Shown here: in pieces, positions 39,931 through 48,614 of the stretch
Position numbering within the stretch: the first letter of the stretch is position 1
How the letters are laid out: the number at the start of each line of letters is the position of its first letter
The notes under the pieces: model-generated
Seen by the model: only the letters and a program-made list of their open reading frames with translations
Told to the model about the DNA's origin: nothing
Database searches by the model: none
NCBI GenBank assembly: GCA_022794215.1
Contig: JAAWEH010000005.1
Coordinates: forward strand, 1-51,372
DNA from: Oscillospiraceae bacterium
GTDB taxonomy: Bacteria; Bacillota; Clostridia; Oscillospirales; Oscillospiraceae
Direction: 5' to 3'
Length of the DNA stretch: 51,372 bases
Translations under genes and position numbers: made by a program

Positions 39931-39931
39931 C
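39916..39931. promoter_or_regulatory. Candidate BlaI operator 2
   Basis: GTAGAC-n-n-n-TGTCaAC, an imperfect palindrome with the same half-sites as operator 1, overlapping the -35 box. The two sites are 41 bases apart start to start, about four helical turns. Confidence 0.6.
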
Positions 39932-40042
39932 CTACAAAAGGGCAACAAAATGATTACAAATTGGAATCAAATCCGGTTCTTTTCTCCGTTTGGGACAAAC
40001 TGGAAAAATAAGTGGTACGAAAGGGAGGGGAGAAAGCGGCAA

Positions 40043-40078
40043 AAAAGGCGCCTTTCCGGGGTGGAAAGGCGCCTTTTC
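40043..40078. terminator. Terminator of the efflux/SLH operon
   Basis: AAAAGGCGCCTTTCC and GGAAAGGCGCCTTTT pair around a short loop; T-rich on the minus strand. Positions 39932-40042 hold nothing I can identify. Confidence 0.88.
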
Positions 40079-40119
40079 TGTGTTTATGAACCCCTTATAA
40101 AAGGATGATTACGGCCCTC

Positions 40120-41994
40120 TTACTGCTCCTTGGCCACAATGACCCGGATACAGCCGCCGTCGGAAATGCTCTTGTCATAGTACCCCGTCAGGGTATATCC
40201 TGTCCGGACCCGCTCCAGGCTGGAAAGCCTGTAATCACTGCCGCTCAGTTCATACACGGCCACCGAGCTCCACACCGGGAAGCTGGTGTTGTCGGTGGCG
40301 ACGGCGGTGAGGGCATCCACGCTGGCCAGTTTCACCGAGTTCAGCTTGGAAATCTTGCCCGGGGCGTACAGATTGCCTTCAATTCTTACGGGGCCAACGG
40401 TTTGATTGAGAATACCGGTGGCCATCTGATAGGTGTAGCTCACCCCGCCCACATCGTACTGATAAACCCCGAACATGCTGCCGCCCAAGGCGGACAGGTC
40501 AGTTTCGCTGACCGAGGTCAGAACGCCGTAGGAGTAGATATCCCCCGTCACATCGTTGAGGATGAGCCGGTCGATCTCCCCGGCAGCGTTTTTCCGCACG
40601 TATTTCACGTCTCCGCTGTCCAGAGCGATACCCGCCAAACGACTGGGCCAGAGGCGAGTGGCCAGTCCATCTCCGTTCACGTCCAGGATTTCCACATCGT
40701 CAGAAAGGGGGGTGCTGCCCAGCTTGCTGCCATCCCCATTGAACTTGCCGGAGGTGCTGGACTGGCTCAGCCGGCTCAGGTGAGCCGTTCCGCCGGAGGC
40801 AGTGGTGACCTGCACCAGGTTCCCGGCCTTGAAGGAGGACTTGGAATCCACCGGGTAGGAGTAGGTGTTGCCGTCGGTAGCTACAAAGGTCACGGTCTTG
40901 GCGTTGTAAGTGCTGCCGCCCTGGTCGGTGTAGCCTGCGTCGGCCACGGCGCTCACCACCCCGTAGAGGGTGCCGGTGACGCTGGAGGAGGCGGTGACGG
41001 CGGCCACGCCCCCGTCCCGGCCCAGCAGCAGGGTCACGGTGTCGCCGGTTTTATAGCTCCCCAGATTGGACAGGGCGTAGGCCGCGTCGGCGGTCTCGAT
41101 GGCGTAGGTCTTGCCCGCCACGGTGACGGCAGAGGGGCTGGAGGCGTTGGGGCTCGCGGCCTGATAAAGGCCGGTGACCTTGTTGGAGTAGGCCCACAGG
41201 GTGCGCATGGATTTGGACCAATAAATGACGTCGTTGGCCTGCAAAGCCCCCAAGGAGGAGGGATTACCGCCCCGGTAGACTGTGGCGGTATTGACATCGA
41301 AGTTTACCTTGCTCTGCCAATCCCCGGTCATGACCACCGGGCCGTCCATGGCGGCGTTGATGAGGGCAACCCGGTCGATCTCCCCAGTCATGGTAAGGCT
41401 GTGGCCCAGGGTGGTGAGATAGGGCTGGCCCTGCTTGGTCTTGGCGGTGAGCAGGTTATAGAAAAGGTACATGGCGTCCTGCCGTGTCATATAGCTGTCC
41501 TGACCGATAGAAATGCCCTCGTCCAGGTTTAGGTTCCGGTAGAGGGTCATCTGGCCGGAGGGCCAGGCGCCGGAGAAGTCGGCGTCGGTGTAGCCCAGCA
41601 GCCGCACCGCCATGGTGACGCCCATGGCCAGGGTGATGTCCTCGTCGGGGTGGAAGGTGCCGTCCAGGTAGCCGTTGACGTAGCCGGCAGCCACGGCAGC
41701 CTCCACATGGGGGGCGGCCCAATGGCTGTAGGGCACGTCGGGATAGGGGGAGACGGTGGTGGAGGCTCCCACGTTCTCCCCCATGGGAGAGGCGGCCACG
41801 ATCAGCTTGGTGAACTCCGCCCGGGATACCCGCCGGGAGAGCATCAGATCGCCGTTTTCGTTGCCCGTCATGATGTCCAGGGCGGAGAGAACCTGAGCCA
41901 TGTCAGTGATGGCGGCAGGGGCGGCCAGGGCAGAGGGCAGAAGGCTTATGGTCAGGGTCAGGGCCAGAAGGGTGGGAAGGATTCGTTTTTTCAT
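40120..41994 (-). CDS. Secreted SLH-domain protein of the efflux operon
   Basis: 624 residues with signal peptide (KKRILPTLLALTLTISLLPS, ALA). SLH repeats fill residues ~28-210 (for example DVPYSHWAAPHVEAAVAAGY), which anchor it to the wall. The rest is Gly/Ser/Thr/Val-rich beta repeats without an enzyme motif. AAGGAG upstream. It starts 53 bases after the ABC permease and is probably co-transcribed, so it may assist export across or attachment to the envelope (inference). Confidence 0.88.
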   Translation of the reverse strand: MKKRILPTLLALTLTISLLPSALAAPAAITDMAQVLSALDIMTGNENGDLMLSRRVSRAEFTKLIVAASPMGENVGASTTVSPYPDVPYSHWAAPHVEAAVAAGYVNGYLDGTFHPDEDITLAMGVTMAVRLLGYTDADFSGAWPSGQMTLYRNLNLDEGISIGQDSYMTRQDAMYLFYNLLTAKTKQGQPYLTTLGHSLTMTGEIDRVALINAAMDGPVVMTGDWQSKVNFDVNTATVYRGGNPSSLGALQANDVIYWSKSMRTLWAYSNKVTGLYQAASPNASSPSAVTVAGKTYAIETADAAYALSNLGSYKTGDTVTLLLGRDGGVAAVTASSSVTGTLYGVVSAVADAGYTDQGGSTYNAKTVTFVATDGNTYSYPVDSKSSFKAGNLVQVTTASGGTAHLSRLSQSSTSGKFNGDGSKLGSTPLSDDVEILDVNGDGLATRLWPSRLAGIALDSGDVKYVRKNAAGEIDRLILNDVTGDIYSYGVLTSVSETDLSALGGSMFGVYQYDVGGVSYTYQMATGILNQTVGPVRIEGNLYAPGKISKLNSVKLASVDALTAVATDNTSFPVWSSVAVYELSGSDYRLSSLERVRTGYTLTGYYDKSISDGGCIRVIVAKEQ

Positions 41995-42047
41995 CTTGGT
42001 TTCGCTCCTTATGTGAGGATGGGGACAGGGGTGGGAAGGGGGGCGGG

Positions 42048-43271
42048 TTAATCGTAGCGCAGGGCGTCGATGGGGTTCAATTTCGCCGCTTTGTTGGCGG
42101 GGAGGTAGCCGAAAAGGATACCGATGCCTACCGAGACGCCGAAGGCCACCGCGATGCCCCCCAGGGTGGGCAGGGCCACGAAGCCGTTGTTTTCACCGCC
42201 CTGGATGATGTAGGCCATGACCACTGTGATGGCCTGGGCCATGATGATGCCCAGAATGATGCCGATGGTGCCGCCGATGGCCGAGGTGGTGCCCGCCTCG
42301 ATGATAAACTGGCTGCGGATGTCCCGGCCTTTGGCGCCAAGGGACTTGCGGATACCGATCTCCCTTGTCCGCTCGGTGACGGACACCAGCATGATGTTCA
42401 TGATGCCGATGCCGCCCACCAGCAGGGAGATGGCGGCGATGAGGGTCAGGATGGACATCAGCAGATTCACCATGGAATCCATGGCGTCCATCATCTCCGC
42501 CGAGGTCATAGCCAGATAGTAGTCGGTATCATGGTAGGCCTTGAAGAGCCGGTTTTCCACAATGCCCTTGGCAGCGGCGGCGGTGGAGCGGTCGGTGGAG
42601 GTGAAGAGGTACATATCCATGTAGCTGCCCTGGCTGAGACGCTCGGCCTGGGTGTAGGGGATGTAGATGCAGTCGTCGCCGCTGCCCTCGGAGCTGTCCC
42701 CGCTTTTTTCCAGCACCCCCACCACAGTGAAGGGAGCGCCGTTGATGGTGAGGGTCTTGCCCAGGGCGTCCCCGCCGAGAGCCTCGGCCTCCAGGTAGGA
42801 GCCGATGACACACACCGCCTGCTGCCGGGATACATCCACATAGGAGAGGAAGCGGCCCTGGCCCAGGCTGGAGCCCTGCATGGTGGTGCCCTTGCTCTGG
42901 TTATAGAAGGTTTCGCTGACACCGTATATGCTGGTGCGCTTGAACTCGTCGCTGCCCTGGCGGACGGTGCCGGAGACGCTGATATAGGGGGTCACGCCGG
43001 TGAGGTATTCCGGATACTTGCTCACCAGGGCGAACATATCGTTGGCGGTCACGTCCATGGAGCTGCCGGAGGGGTATACATAGACCTGGACCAGGTTGGA
43101 GCCCATCTGCTCGAACTGGTCGTTCATGTAGTTCTGCATGCCGTTGCCCAGAGAGGTGATGATGATGACGGCGGCCACGCCGATGATGATGCCCAGCATG
43201 GTGAGCAAGGCCCGCATTTTGCTGGTCATCAGGCTCTTGATGGCCAGTTTGAAGGATTGACCGAAGTTCAT
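42048..43271 (-). CDS. MacB-type ABC transporter permease
   Basis: 407 residues: N-terminal helix (MRALLTMLGIIIGVAAVIII), a large extracellular MacB-like domain and three C-terminal helices with GIMNIMLVSVTERTREIGIR, the FtsX/MacB signature. Overlaps the ATPase gene by four bases. Forms a tripartite system with the adaptor and ATPase. Confidence 0.95.
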   Translation of the reverse strand: MNFGQSFKLAIKSLMTSKMRALLTMLGIIIGVAAVIIITSLGNGMQNYMNDQFEQMGSNLVQVYVYPSGSSMDVTANDMFALVSKYPEYLTGVTPYISVSGTVRQGSDEFKRTSIYGVSETFYNQSKGTTMQGSSLGQGRFLSYVDVSRQQAVCVIGSYLEAEALGGDALGKTLTINGAPFTVVGVLEKSGDSSEGSGDDCIYIPYTQAERLSQGSYMDMYLFTSTDRSTAAAAKGIVENRLFKAYHDTDYYLAMTSAEMMDAMDSMVNLLMSILTLIAAISLLVGGIGIMNIMLVSVTERTREIGIRKSLGAKGRDIRSQFIIEAGTTSAIGGTIGIILGIIMAQAITVVMAYIIQGGENNGFVALPTLGGIAVAFGVSVGIGILFGYLPANKAAKLNPIDALRYD

Positions 43272-44041
43272 AGAGTTACCGCCTCCTCTCCCGGGACGAC
43301 AGAGAAGCCTTCCTCCGGCTCGGTCTCCTCCTGGGGCTGAACCACTGCCTGGGGATCCTGGGAATCTCCGTCGTAAATGATCTTGCCGTCCTGGAGGCGG
43401 ATGATCCGCTTGGCCTTTACCGCAATGGAGTTATCATGGGTGATGAGGACTACCGTGTCCCCCTCGGCGTTCAGCTTTTGGAGGAAGGAGAGAACCTCGC
43501 GGCCGGTGCGGGAGTCCAGAGCGCCGGTGGGCTCGTCGGCCAGGATCACCGAGGGATTGCCCGCCAGGGCACGGGCGATGGACACCCGCTGCTGCTGGCC
43601 GCCGGAGAGCTGGGAGGGCAGGTTTTTCCGCTTGTCGGCCAGTCCTACCCGCTCCAGGGAGCGGATGGCCCGGTTGTGACGTTCCTCGGCGGAGACTCCG
43701 GCATAGAGAAGGGGCAGCTCCACGTTTTCCTGGACGTTCAGCTTGGGGATAAGGTTATACTGCTGGAAGATGAAACCCAGCATCTTGTTGCGGATCTCCG
43801 CCTGCTGGTCATCCTCCATGGTGGACACATCTACACCCCCCAAGTGGTAGGTGCCCGAGGTGGGCACATCCAGGCAGCCGATGATGTTCATGGCGGTACT
43901 CTTGCCCGAACCGGACTGGCCCACGATGGCTACGAACTCCCCGGGGTCGATGGCCATGGAGACCCCGTCCAGGGCATGAACCGCTTCGTCGCCCATCTGG
44001 TAGATTTTGTAGATATCTTTAAATTCGATGAGATGTTCCAT
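43268..44041 (-). CDS. MacB/LolD-type ABC transporter ATPase
   Basis: 257 residues. Walker [13 protein letters not shown]-loop, signature [15 protein letters not shown], Walker [13 protein letters not shown] and His switch VLITHD are all intact. The C-terminal ~35 residues are an acidic extension (EETEPEEG). Lies between the adaptor and the permease. Confidence 0.96.
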   Translation of the reverse strand: MEHLIEFKDIYKIYQMGDEAVHALDGVSMAIDPGEFVAIVGQSGSGKSTAMNIIGCLDVPTSGTYHLGGVDVSTMEDDQQAEIRNKMLGFIFQQYNLIPKLNVQENVELPLLYAGVSAEERHNRAIRSLERVGLADKRKNLPSQLSGGQQQRVSIARALAGNPSVILADEPTGALDSRTGREVLSFLQKLNAEGDTVVLITHDNSIAVKAKRIIRLQDGKIIYDGDSQDPQAVVQPQEETEPEEGFSVVPGEEAVTL

Positions 44042-44044
44042 GGC

Positions 44045-45751
44045 TTACATCCCCATCATGGCGGACATGAAGCTGGAGGAATTGTTCTGGATGAACACCA
44101 TGTCGCCATCCTCCAGACCGGAGAGGATCTCGATGTATTCGTCGCTGTTCCGGCCCAGGGTGACCTCACGGCTTTCCAGCTTGGTGAAGTCGGTGAGGGT
44201 TCCGTTTTCATCCAGAGCCCCGGGGCCGGCCACCAGCACGGTGTTGCCCCGCTGGACTGCGTCCACGGGGATGGAGAGCACATCCTTGATCTCCTCCACG
44301 ATGATGTTGGCAGAGACGCTCATGCCGGGGAGGAGGCCCTGGCTTGCCAGATCGGAACCCACCCCGTCCACCGCCACGGTGACGGGATAGGAGGTGTTGC
44401 CGTTCTGGGTGGTGCCGTTGATGTTCACCTTTTCCACCACTCCGGTGAACTCCTGACCGTCCAGGGCGTCGGCGGTAAAGGTGACGGTCTGGCCTACCTG
44501 AACCTTTACCACGTCCATCTCGGAGACGTTGATGTCAAAGGTGAGGCGGGACATATCGTAGATGACGGCCATGAAGGCGTTGGCGCCGGTGGCGGCTGCG
44601 GTGGAGGGGTCAATATTGTCCCCGGCCTTGTAGTTCTTTTCGATGACGGTGCCGTCGATGGGGGAGGTGATGGTGTAATCCTCCAGGCTGTCCTCGGTGC
44701 GCTCCAGGCTGTCCTGAGCGTTGCGGAGGGCCAGACGAGCGTTGCTGAGCTGGATGGCAGCGGCGTCGATCTGATCCTGCATCTGGGTCTCCTTGAACTC
44801 ACCCAGGATCTGGCCGTTGTAGACCCGGTCGCCCTCTTTCAGAGTCAGGGTCTCCAGCTCGCCGGAATACTTGGCGACCAGCTGCTTGCTCTCCCCGTAC
44901 TGGAAGGCGCCGGAGGCGGAGGAGGTCACGTCGCCTACGGCGGCGGAGCCCATGGAGGTATCGGACAGGGCCCCGGGGTTTTGGACGGTGATGGTCACGT
45001 TGCGCACCAGGGTGCCGCCCAGACCCACAGAGTCGGTGGCGGCAATCTCGGTAACGGTGCCATAGAGGGTCTCAGCAGTGCCGGAGACGGTGACAGAGGC
45101 AGACTGGCCGATGTAGAAGTTCGCGGCGTTCACTGAGTGGAAGGGGACTTCCAGTTTCATGTTGTCCCGGTCCAGGATGTCGGCGATGGGGGTGCCGGCG
45201 ACCAGGGTGTCGCCGGGATCCACATAGACATGGGTGACGACGCCGCTGGCGTTGGCCTTTACCTGGCGATCTTGGGTATTGTCGTTCCGGGTGCGGATCA
45301 GGCTGTCGTAGTTGAGCTGGGCCGACTCCACCGAGAGCTGGGCTTGTTCCACCCCGGTGCGGGCCTGCTTAATGGCGTTTTCCACGTCGGAGGCGTCCAC
45401 CACGAAGAGGACGTCGTCCTTGCGGATGGAGTCGCCCTCCTCAAAGGGAGCGTTCAGGATCTCGCCCCGAACCAGGGCGGTAGCCCGGTAGGAGTCGTTG
45501 GGCTTGATGGTGCCCGGGCCGGTGACGGCGATCGTCATGTCCTGGATCTGCGCCACCGCGGGCAGGTAGCTGCCGGCCATAGCCTGACTGCCGCCGGCCA
45601 TGCATCGGGACAGAATGAAGACGGCAATGGCCACGACCACAGCCAGGGTGAGGAGACGTTTGGGCCATTTTTTCTTTTTCTTTGGAGCTTGAAATTTAGG
45701 GGCTTCCTTGGCGGGAGCGACGGCTTCCTGAAGGGTGCTTTGTTCAGCCAT
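44045..45751 (-). CDS. HlyD/MacA-like efflux adaptor (membrane fusion) protein
   Basis: 568 residues. An N-terminal basic stretch and membrane helix (RLLTLAVVVAIAVFILSRCM), lipoyl halves (GEILNAPFEEGDSIRKDDVL; ITSPIDGTVIEKNYKAGDNI), a coiled-coil hairpin, and beta-barrel domains. Longer than typical MacA (about 370) because of an extra barrel in the middle. First gene of the operon; substrate unknown. Confidence 0.92.
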   Translation of the reverse strand: MAEQSTLQEAVAPAKEAPKFQAPKKKKKWPKRLLTLAVVVAIAVFILSRCMAGGSQAMAGSYLPAVAQIQDMTIAVTGPGTIKPNDSYRATALVRGEILNAPFEEGDSIRKDDVLFVVDASDVENAIKQARTGVEQAQLSVESAQLNYDSLIRTRNDNTQDRQVKANASGVVTHVYVDPGDTLVAGTPIADILDRDNMKLEVPFHSVNAANFYIGQSASVTVSGTAETLYGTVTEIAATDSVGLGGTLVRNVTITVQNPGALSDTSMGSAAVGDVTSSASGAFQYGESKQLVAKYSGELETLTLKEGDRVYNGQILGEFKETQMQDQIDAAAIQLSNARLALRNAQDSLERTEDSLEDYTITSPIDGTVIEKNYKAGDNIDPSTAAATGANAFMAVIYDMSRLTFDINVSEMDVVKVQVGQTVTFTADALDGQEFTGVVEKVNINGTTQNGNTSYPVTVAVDGVGSDLASQGLLPGMSVSANIIVEEIKDVLSIPVDAVQRGNTVLVAGPGALDENGTLTDFTKLESREVTLGRNSDEYIEILSGLEDGDMVFIQNNSSSFMSAMMGM

Positions 45752-45803
45752 GATGGGTTCTCCTTCCGAATCTGGGTATCCTGTTGGATCAGTTTCTCAA
45801 TAT

Positions 45804-45833
45804 AGCATAGGAAAGCAAAAGGAACATGAACAA
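45804..45833 (-). promoter_or_regulatory. Possible promoter of the efflux operon
   Basis: Minus strand TTGTTC (45828-45833), 18-base spacer, TATGCT (45804-45809). The AbrB gene ends just upstream, so read-through is also possible. Confidence 0.45.
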
Positions 45834-45848
45834 AAGGTTAAAATTCTT

Positions 45849-46094
45849 TTAAGATGAGGGACTGGCGGGGAAAACCCGGGCAAAGACCCGGGCAAAAAAC
45901 TCGCCCATCTCCCTGTACTGGGATTCGGGGATCAGGGCGATCCCACGATCCTGGTCGGCCAGCAGCAGGAGACTGTCCCCCGGCTGAATGTCGTAGAGCT
46001 GCCGAACTTCTTTGGGAATGACGAGCTGGCCCTTGGGCCCCAGCTTTACGGTGGACATATATTTGCCGGTGGGCATTTTGGATTGGTCGGACAT
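45849..46094 (-). CDS. AbrB/MazE-type regulator
   Basis: 81 residues with VKLGPKGQLVIPKEVRQLYD, the swapped-hairpin AbrB domain, and GDSLLLLADQDRGIALIPES. No toxin gene follows; the efflux operon does, on the same strand, so it may control that operon. AAAGGAGG precedes the ATG. Confidence 0.92.
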   Translation of the reverse strand: MSDQSKMPTGKYMSTVKLGPKGQLVIPKEVRQLYDIQPGDSLLLLADQDRGIALIPESQYREMGEFFARVFARVFPASPSS

Positions 46095-46114
46095 GGCGGT
46101 TCCTCCTTTCCAAC

Positions 46115-46134
46115 AAGTAAAACTTTTCCTACTT
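46115..46134. promoter_or_regulatory. Inverted repeat near the AbrB transcription start
   Basis: AAGTA(AAAC) and (TTTTCC)TACTT form an AT-rich inverted repeat downstream of the promoter, a candidate autoregulatory site. Confidence 0.35.
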
Positions 46135-46147
46135 TTTGTCTTTCGAC

Positions 46148-46176
46148 ATGATACGCCGGGGAGAGGGAAAAGTCAA
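46148..46176 (-). promoter_or_regulatory. Promoter of the AbrB/MazE-type gene
   Basis: Minus strand TTGACT (46171-46176), 17-base spacer, TATCAT (46148-46153). Confidence 0.65.
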
Positions 46177-46289
46177 ATGAAATTTCTGTAAATGGAAGGG
46201 CCGGGTACAGACGGAATGAAAAATTTTGCGCTGGGTGGGTATAAGTTCCAAGGGCGATGGCAACAATGAGCCTTGGAGGTGCAAAGCAA

Positions 46290-47012
46290 ATGAAAAGAAC
46301 CATGCAGGATCGTATCAGCGACTTCATGGCGGGGAAGGGCTTCTACATAGTCCTTCTCCTGTGCGTGACGGCGCTGGGAGTTTCGGGCTATTATCTCTTT
46401 TCCGGTATCAGTGAACCGGGCCAGAGCGTTTCTGGGCCGGCCACGGTGGTGGTGACGGCTGCCCCCACCCCTGTTCCTACGGCGGCGGCAACGCCGCCCG
46501 CCACGGCTACCCCGCGGCCTACGCCTACGGCGGCGCCCATTCCGGAGGCTCCGGCGCAGGTGCTGACCACCCCGACGCCGGAGCCGACTACGGCCACGGC
46601 CTCGGTCTTCACCTGGCCGGTGAAGGGGGAGGTGCTGAGGGCCTGGTCGGTGGAAACCCTGGTGTATGACCAGACCATGGGGGATTGGCGCACCCATGAC
46701 GGGGTGGACATTGCCAGCGCTGCGGGCACCCAGGTGATGGCCCCGGCAGGGGGGACGGTGAGCGATCTCTACACCGATGATCTGATGGGCACTACGGTGG
46801 TGATCCTCCATGCCGACGGAGTGATGTCCACTTGCTCCAACCTGGCCTCGGTGCCTACGGTGGAGATCGGGGACACGGTGCGCACCGGGGACGTGATCGG
46901 ATCGGTGGGAACCAGCGCCATCGCGGAGAGCGCGGAGAGCGCCCACCTTCACCTTTCCATGACCAAGGATGGGGTGAGCGTAGATCCGCTGGGCTATTTG
47001 CCGGAGCAGTAA
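46290..47012 (+). CDS. spoIIQ: SpoIIQ-like M23 peptidase domain protein
   Basis: 240 residues from ATG 46290 (GGAGG upstream; ATG at 46257 also in frame). One N-terminal membrane helix (GFYIVLLLCVTALGVSGYYL), a ~60-residue Pro/Thr/Ala linker, then a LytM/M23 domain. Zinc ligands HDGVD and HLH are present, unlike Bacillus SpoIIQ, so the enzyme may be active as in some clostridia. SpoIIQ forms the forespore half of the engulfment channel. The specific SpoIIQ call is inferred from size and topology. Confidence 0.78.
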   Translation: MKRTMQDRISDFMAGKGFYIVLLLCVTALGVSGYYLFSGISEPGQSVSGPATVVVTAAPTPVPTAAATPPATATPRPTPTAAPIPEAPAQVLTTPTPEPTTATASVFTWPVKGEVLRAWSVETLVYDQTMGDWRTHDGVDIASAAGTQVMAPAGGTVSDLYTDDLMGTTVVILHADGVMSTCSNLASVPTVEIGDTVRTGDVIGSVGTSAIAESAESAHLHLSMTKDGVSVDPLGYLPEQ

Positions 47013-47076
47013 GAAGAAGCTAACTCAATTCGATAGATATCTAAATATTAAAATACAGCAAAGAGAGAAAAAAGTC

Positions 47077-47107
47077 AAGGGCCACGGAGAAACCTCCGTG
47101 GCCCTTT
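47077..47107. terminator. Bidirectional terminator
   Basis: AAGGGCCACGGAG-aaac-CTCCGTGGCCCTT, between convergent genes. Confidence 0.88.
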
Positions 47108-47116
47108 GCCTATTTT

Positions 47117-48334
47117 TTATAAACCGACTGCGCTTAGTACAAAGTAATAGAGGAAGCTCAGCAGAGAGAATACGCCCACCATGGGGACGGTTTTCCAGAT
47201 CATGGGGCCAAGAGGAACCTTGTGATCCTCGGCGCAGAGGGTGAGGCAGACATGGACGGGGGAGAGCTGCATGGCGGCGTAGCCCATGCTCATCATCAGC
47301 ACAAAAAGGGAGAGGAAGGGCCCGGCCCCCACCGAGGCCACGGCGATGGGCAGGCACAAAACGGTGATGGCCTGGAGGCTGGCGATGATGGAGCCGAAGA
47401 AGAAAATAAGGGCGAAGACCAGGAAGGAGGGGATGGGCAGCCGGGAGAAGATCCCGGGCAGGGCGGCGATGACGCCGGCGGCGTCCAGCAGCTCTTTGAA
47501 GAGCATGACCATGACGATGTTGGCGATGAGGCGCAGCTCGAAGGCGGTGCGGAGGAAGGTGACGGCCTCCCCAAGCTTGAAGCGGCCCACGAAGAAGTTG
47601 ATGAGGACGCAGATGGCCACGGTGCCGTAGACAGGAAGGCCGGTGACCAGGATGATGAGGATGGACAGGGCAATGGTCCACACGCTTTTGAGCAGCATGA
47701 GCCAATAGGCCTTTTTGGGCTGGTCGGCCACGGTTCCCGTGTCCTTGGGCAGCTTGCGCAGGTAGACCAGCCACCCGGTGGCAAAGAGGGCGATGACGGT
47801 GGGGATCATGGCCAGGATGAAGGTTCCCGGCTTTACCCGGCCGTCGGTGAGCTCCAGGGCGATGGAGACCGAGGTGAAAGTGGGCAGAAAACTTTCGGGT
47901 ATGTGGCGGAAGAAGGAGGTGACTGCGGCGGTCTCGGTAGGGGAGAGGAGAGCGCCTACGCTGTCCCGGACGATGGGGCCGCAGATGAGCACCGTGCTGC
48001 CCCCGGGCAGGCACCCCAGCAGGCAGGGAGCCAGGGAAGCGTTGATCCGCCGGTCGTTGAACAGGCCGTTGAGGGCAGCCTGACATTTGCGCAGGTCGCC
48101 CCGCTTTTCCAGCATACGCTGAAGATATGTAACGGAATAAAGGATCAGTACCGCCTTTATGGTGGAGTGACCGGTAAGGCCCTTCCAAAGTGCGCGGACG
48201 GTTACCTCCAGGGGAAGCTGATAGAGGAGAATGACAGCGATGCCGGCGGTGATCATGGCCAGAGACAAGGGCTTTTTCCAGGCCAGCATCAGGACAATAA
48301 GAGCAAAGGCGCACAGAAGTTTGATGATGTCCAT
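47117..48334 (-). CDS. DUF401 family membrane transporter
   Basis: 405 residues with about ten hydrophobic helices and the family pattern CLLGCLPGGSTVLICGPIVR near residue 105 plus MSMGYAAMQLSPVHVCLTLC late in the protein. Related to ion-transporter-superfamily permeases; substrate not known. GAGGAGG precedes the ATG. Confidence 0.88.
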   Translation of the reverse strand: MDIIKLLCAFALIVLMLAWKKPLSLAMITAGIAVILLYQLPLEVTVRALWKGLTGHSTIKAVLILYSVTYLQRMLEKRGDLRKCQAALNGLFNDRRINASLAPCLLGCLPGGSTVLICGPIVRDSVGALLSPTETAAVTSFFRHIPESFLPTFTSVSIALELTDGRVKPGTFILAMIPTVIALFATGWLVYLRKLPKDTGTVADQPKKAYWLMLLKSVWTIALSILIILVTGLPVYGTVAICVLINFFVGRFKLGEAVTFLRTAFELRLIANIVMVMLFKELLDAAGVIAALPGIFSRLPIPSFLVFALIFFFGSIIASLQAITVLCLPIAVASVGAGPFLSLFVLMMSMGYAAMQLSPVHVCLTLCAEDHKVPLGPMIWKTVPMVGVFSLLSFLYYFVLSAVGL

Positions 48335-48369
48335 GCATGTTGCCTCCTCTGGTAATATCTGTTTTCCTC

Positions 48370-48398
48370 ATTATATAATAGCGATGGAGAAAAGGCAA
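48370..48398 (-). promoter_or_regulatory. Promoter of the DUF401 gene
   Basis: Minus strand TTGCCT (48393-48398), 17-base spacer, TATAAT (48370-48375). Confidence 0.7.
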
Positions 48399-48540
48399 GG
48401 GGAGTGCTGTTTGGCAACGGGTTCTCTATTGATAGGCAGTGCAATTCTGAAGGGCTTCAGAAACACGCAGCGCAGCGGTTGGGGCCGTCCGCCAGCCGAA
48501 CGGCACAGTCTTGCAGCATCATAAAAAAGCGAAAGTTTCA

Positions 48541-48569
48541 TTGACAAGAAAAACAATATTTGTTATCTT
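48541..48569 (+). promoter_or_regulatory. Promoter of the PepSY gene
   Basis: TTGACA at 48541-48546, 17-base spacer, TATCTT at 48564-48569. Between this and 48399 no gene is evident. Confidence 0.7.
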
Positions 48570-48614
48570 TATACTATCCATCCATACAATTAAAATAAAA
48601 GGAGAAGCTTTCTT

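Noticed and set aside
48371-48556. Minus-strand 61-residue frame between the DUF401 and PepSY genes
   Set aside because: It overlaps the DUF401 promoter, has no ribosome site and shows no recognisable feature.
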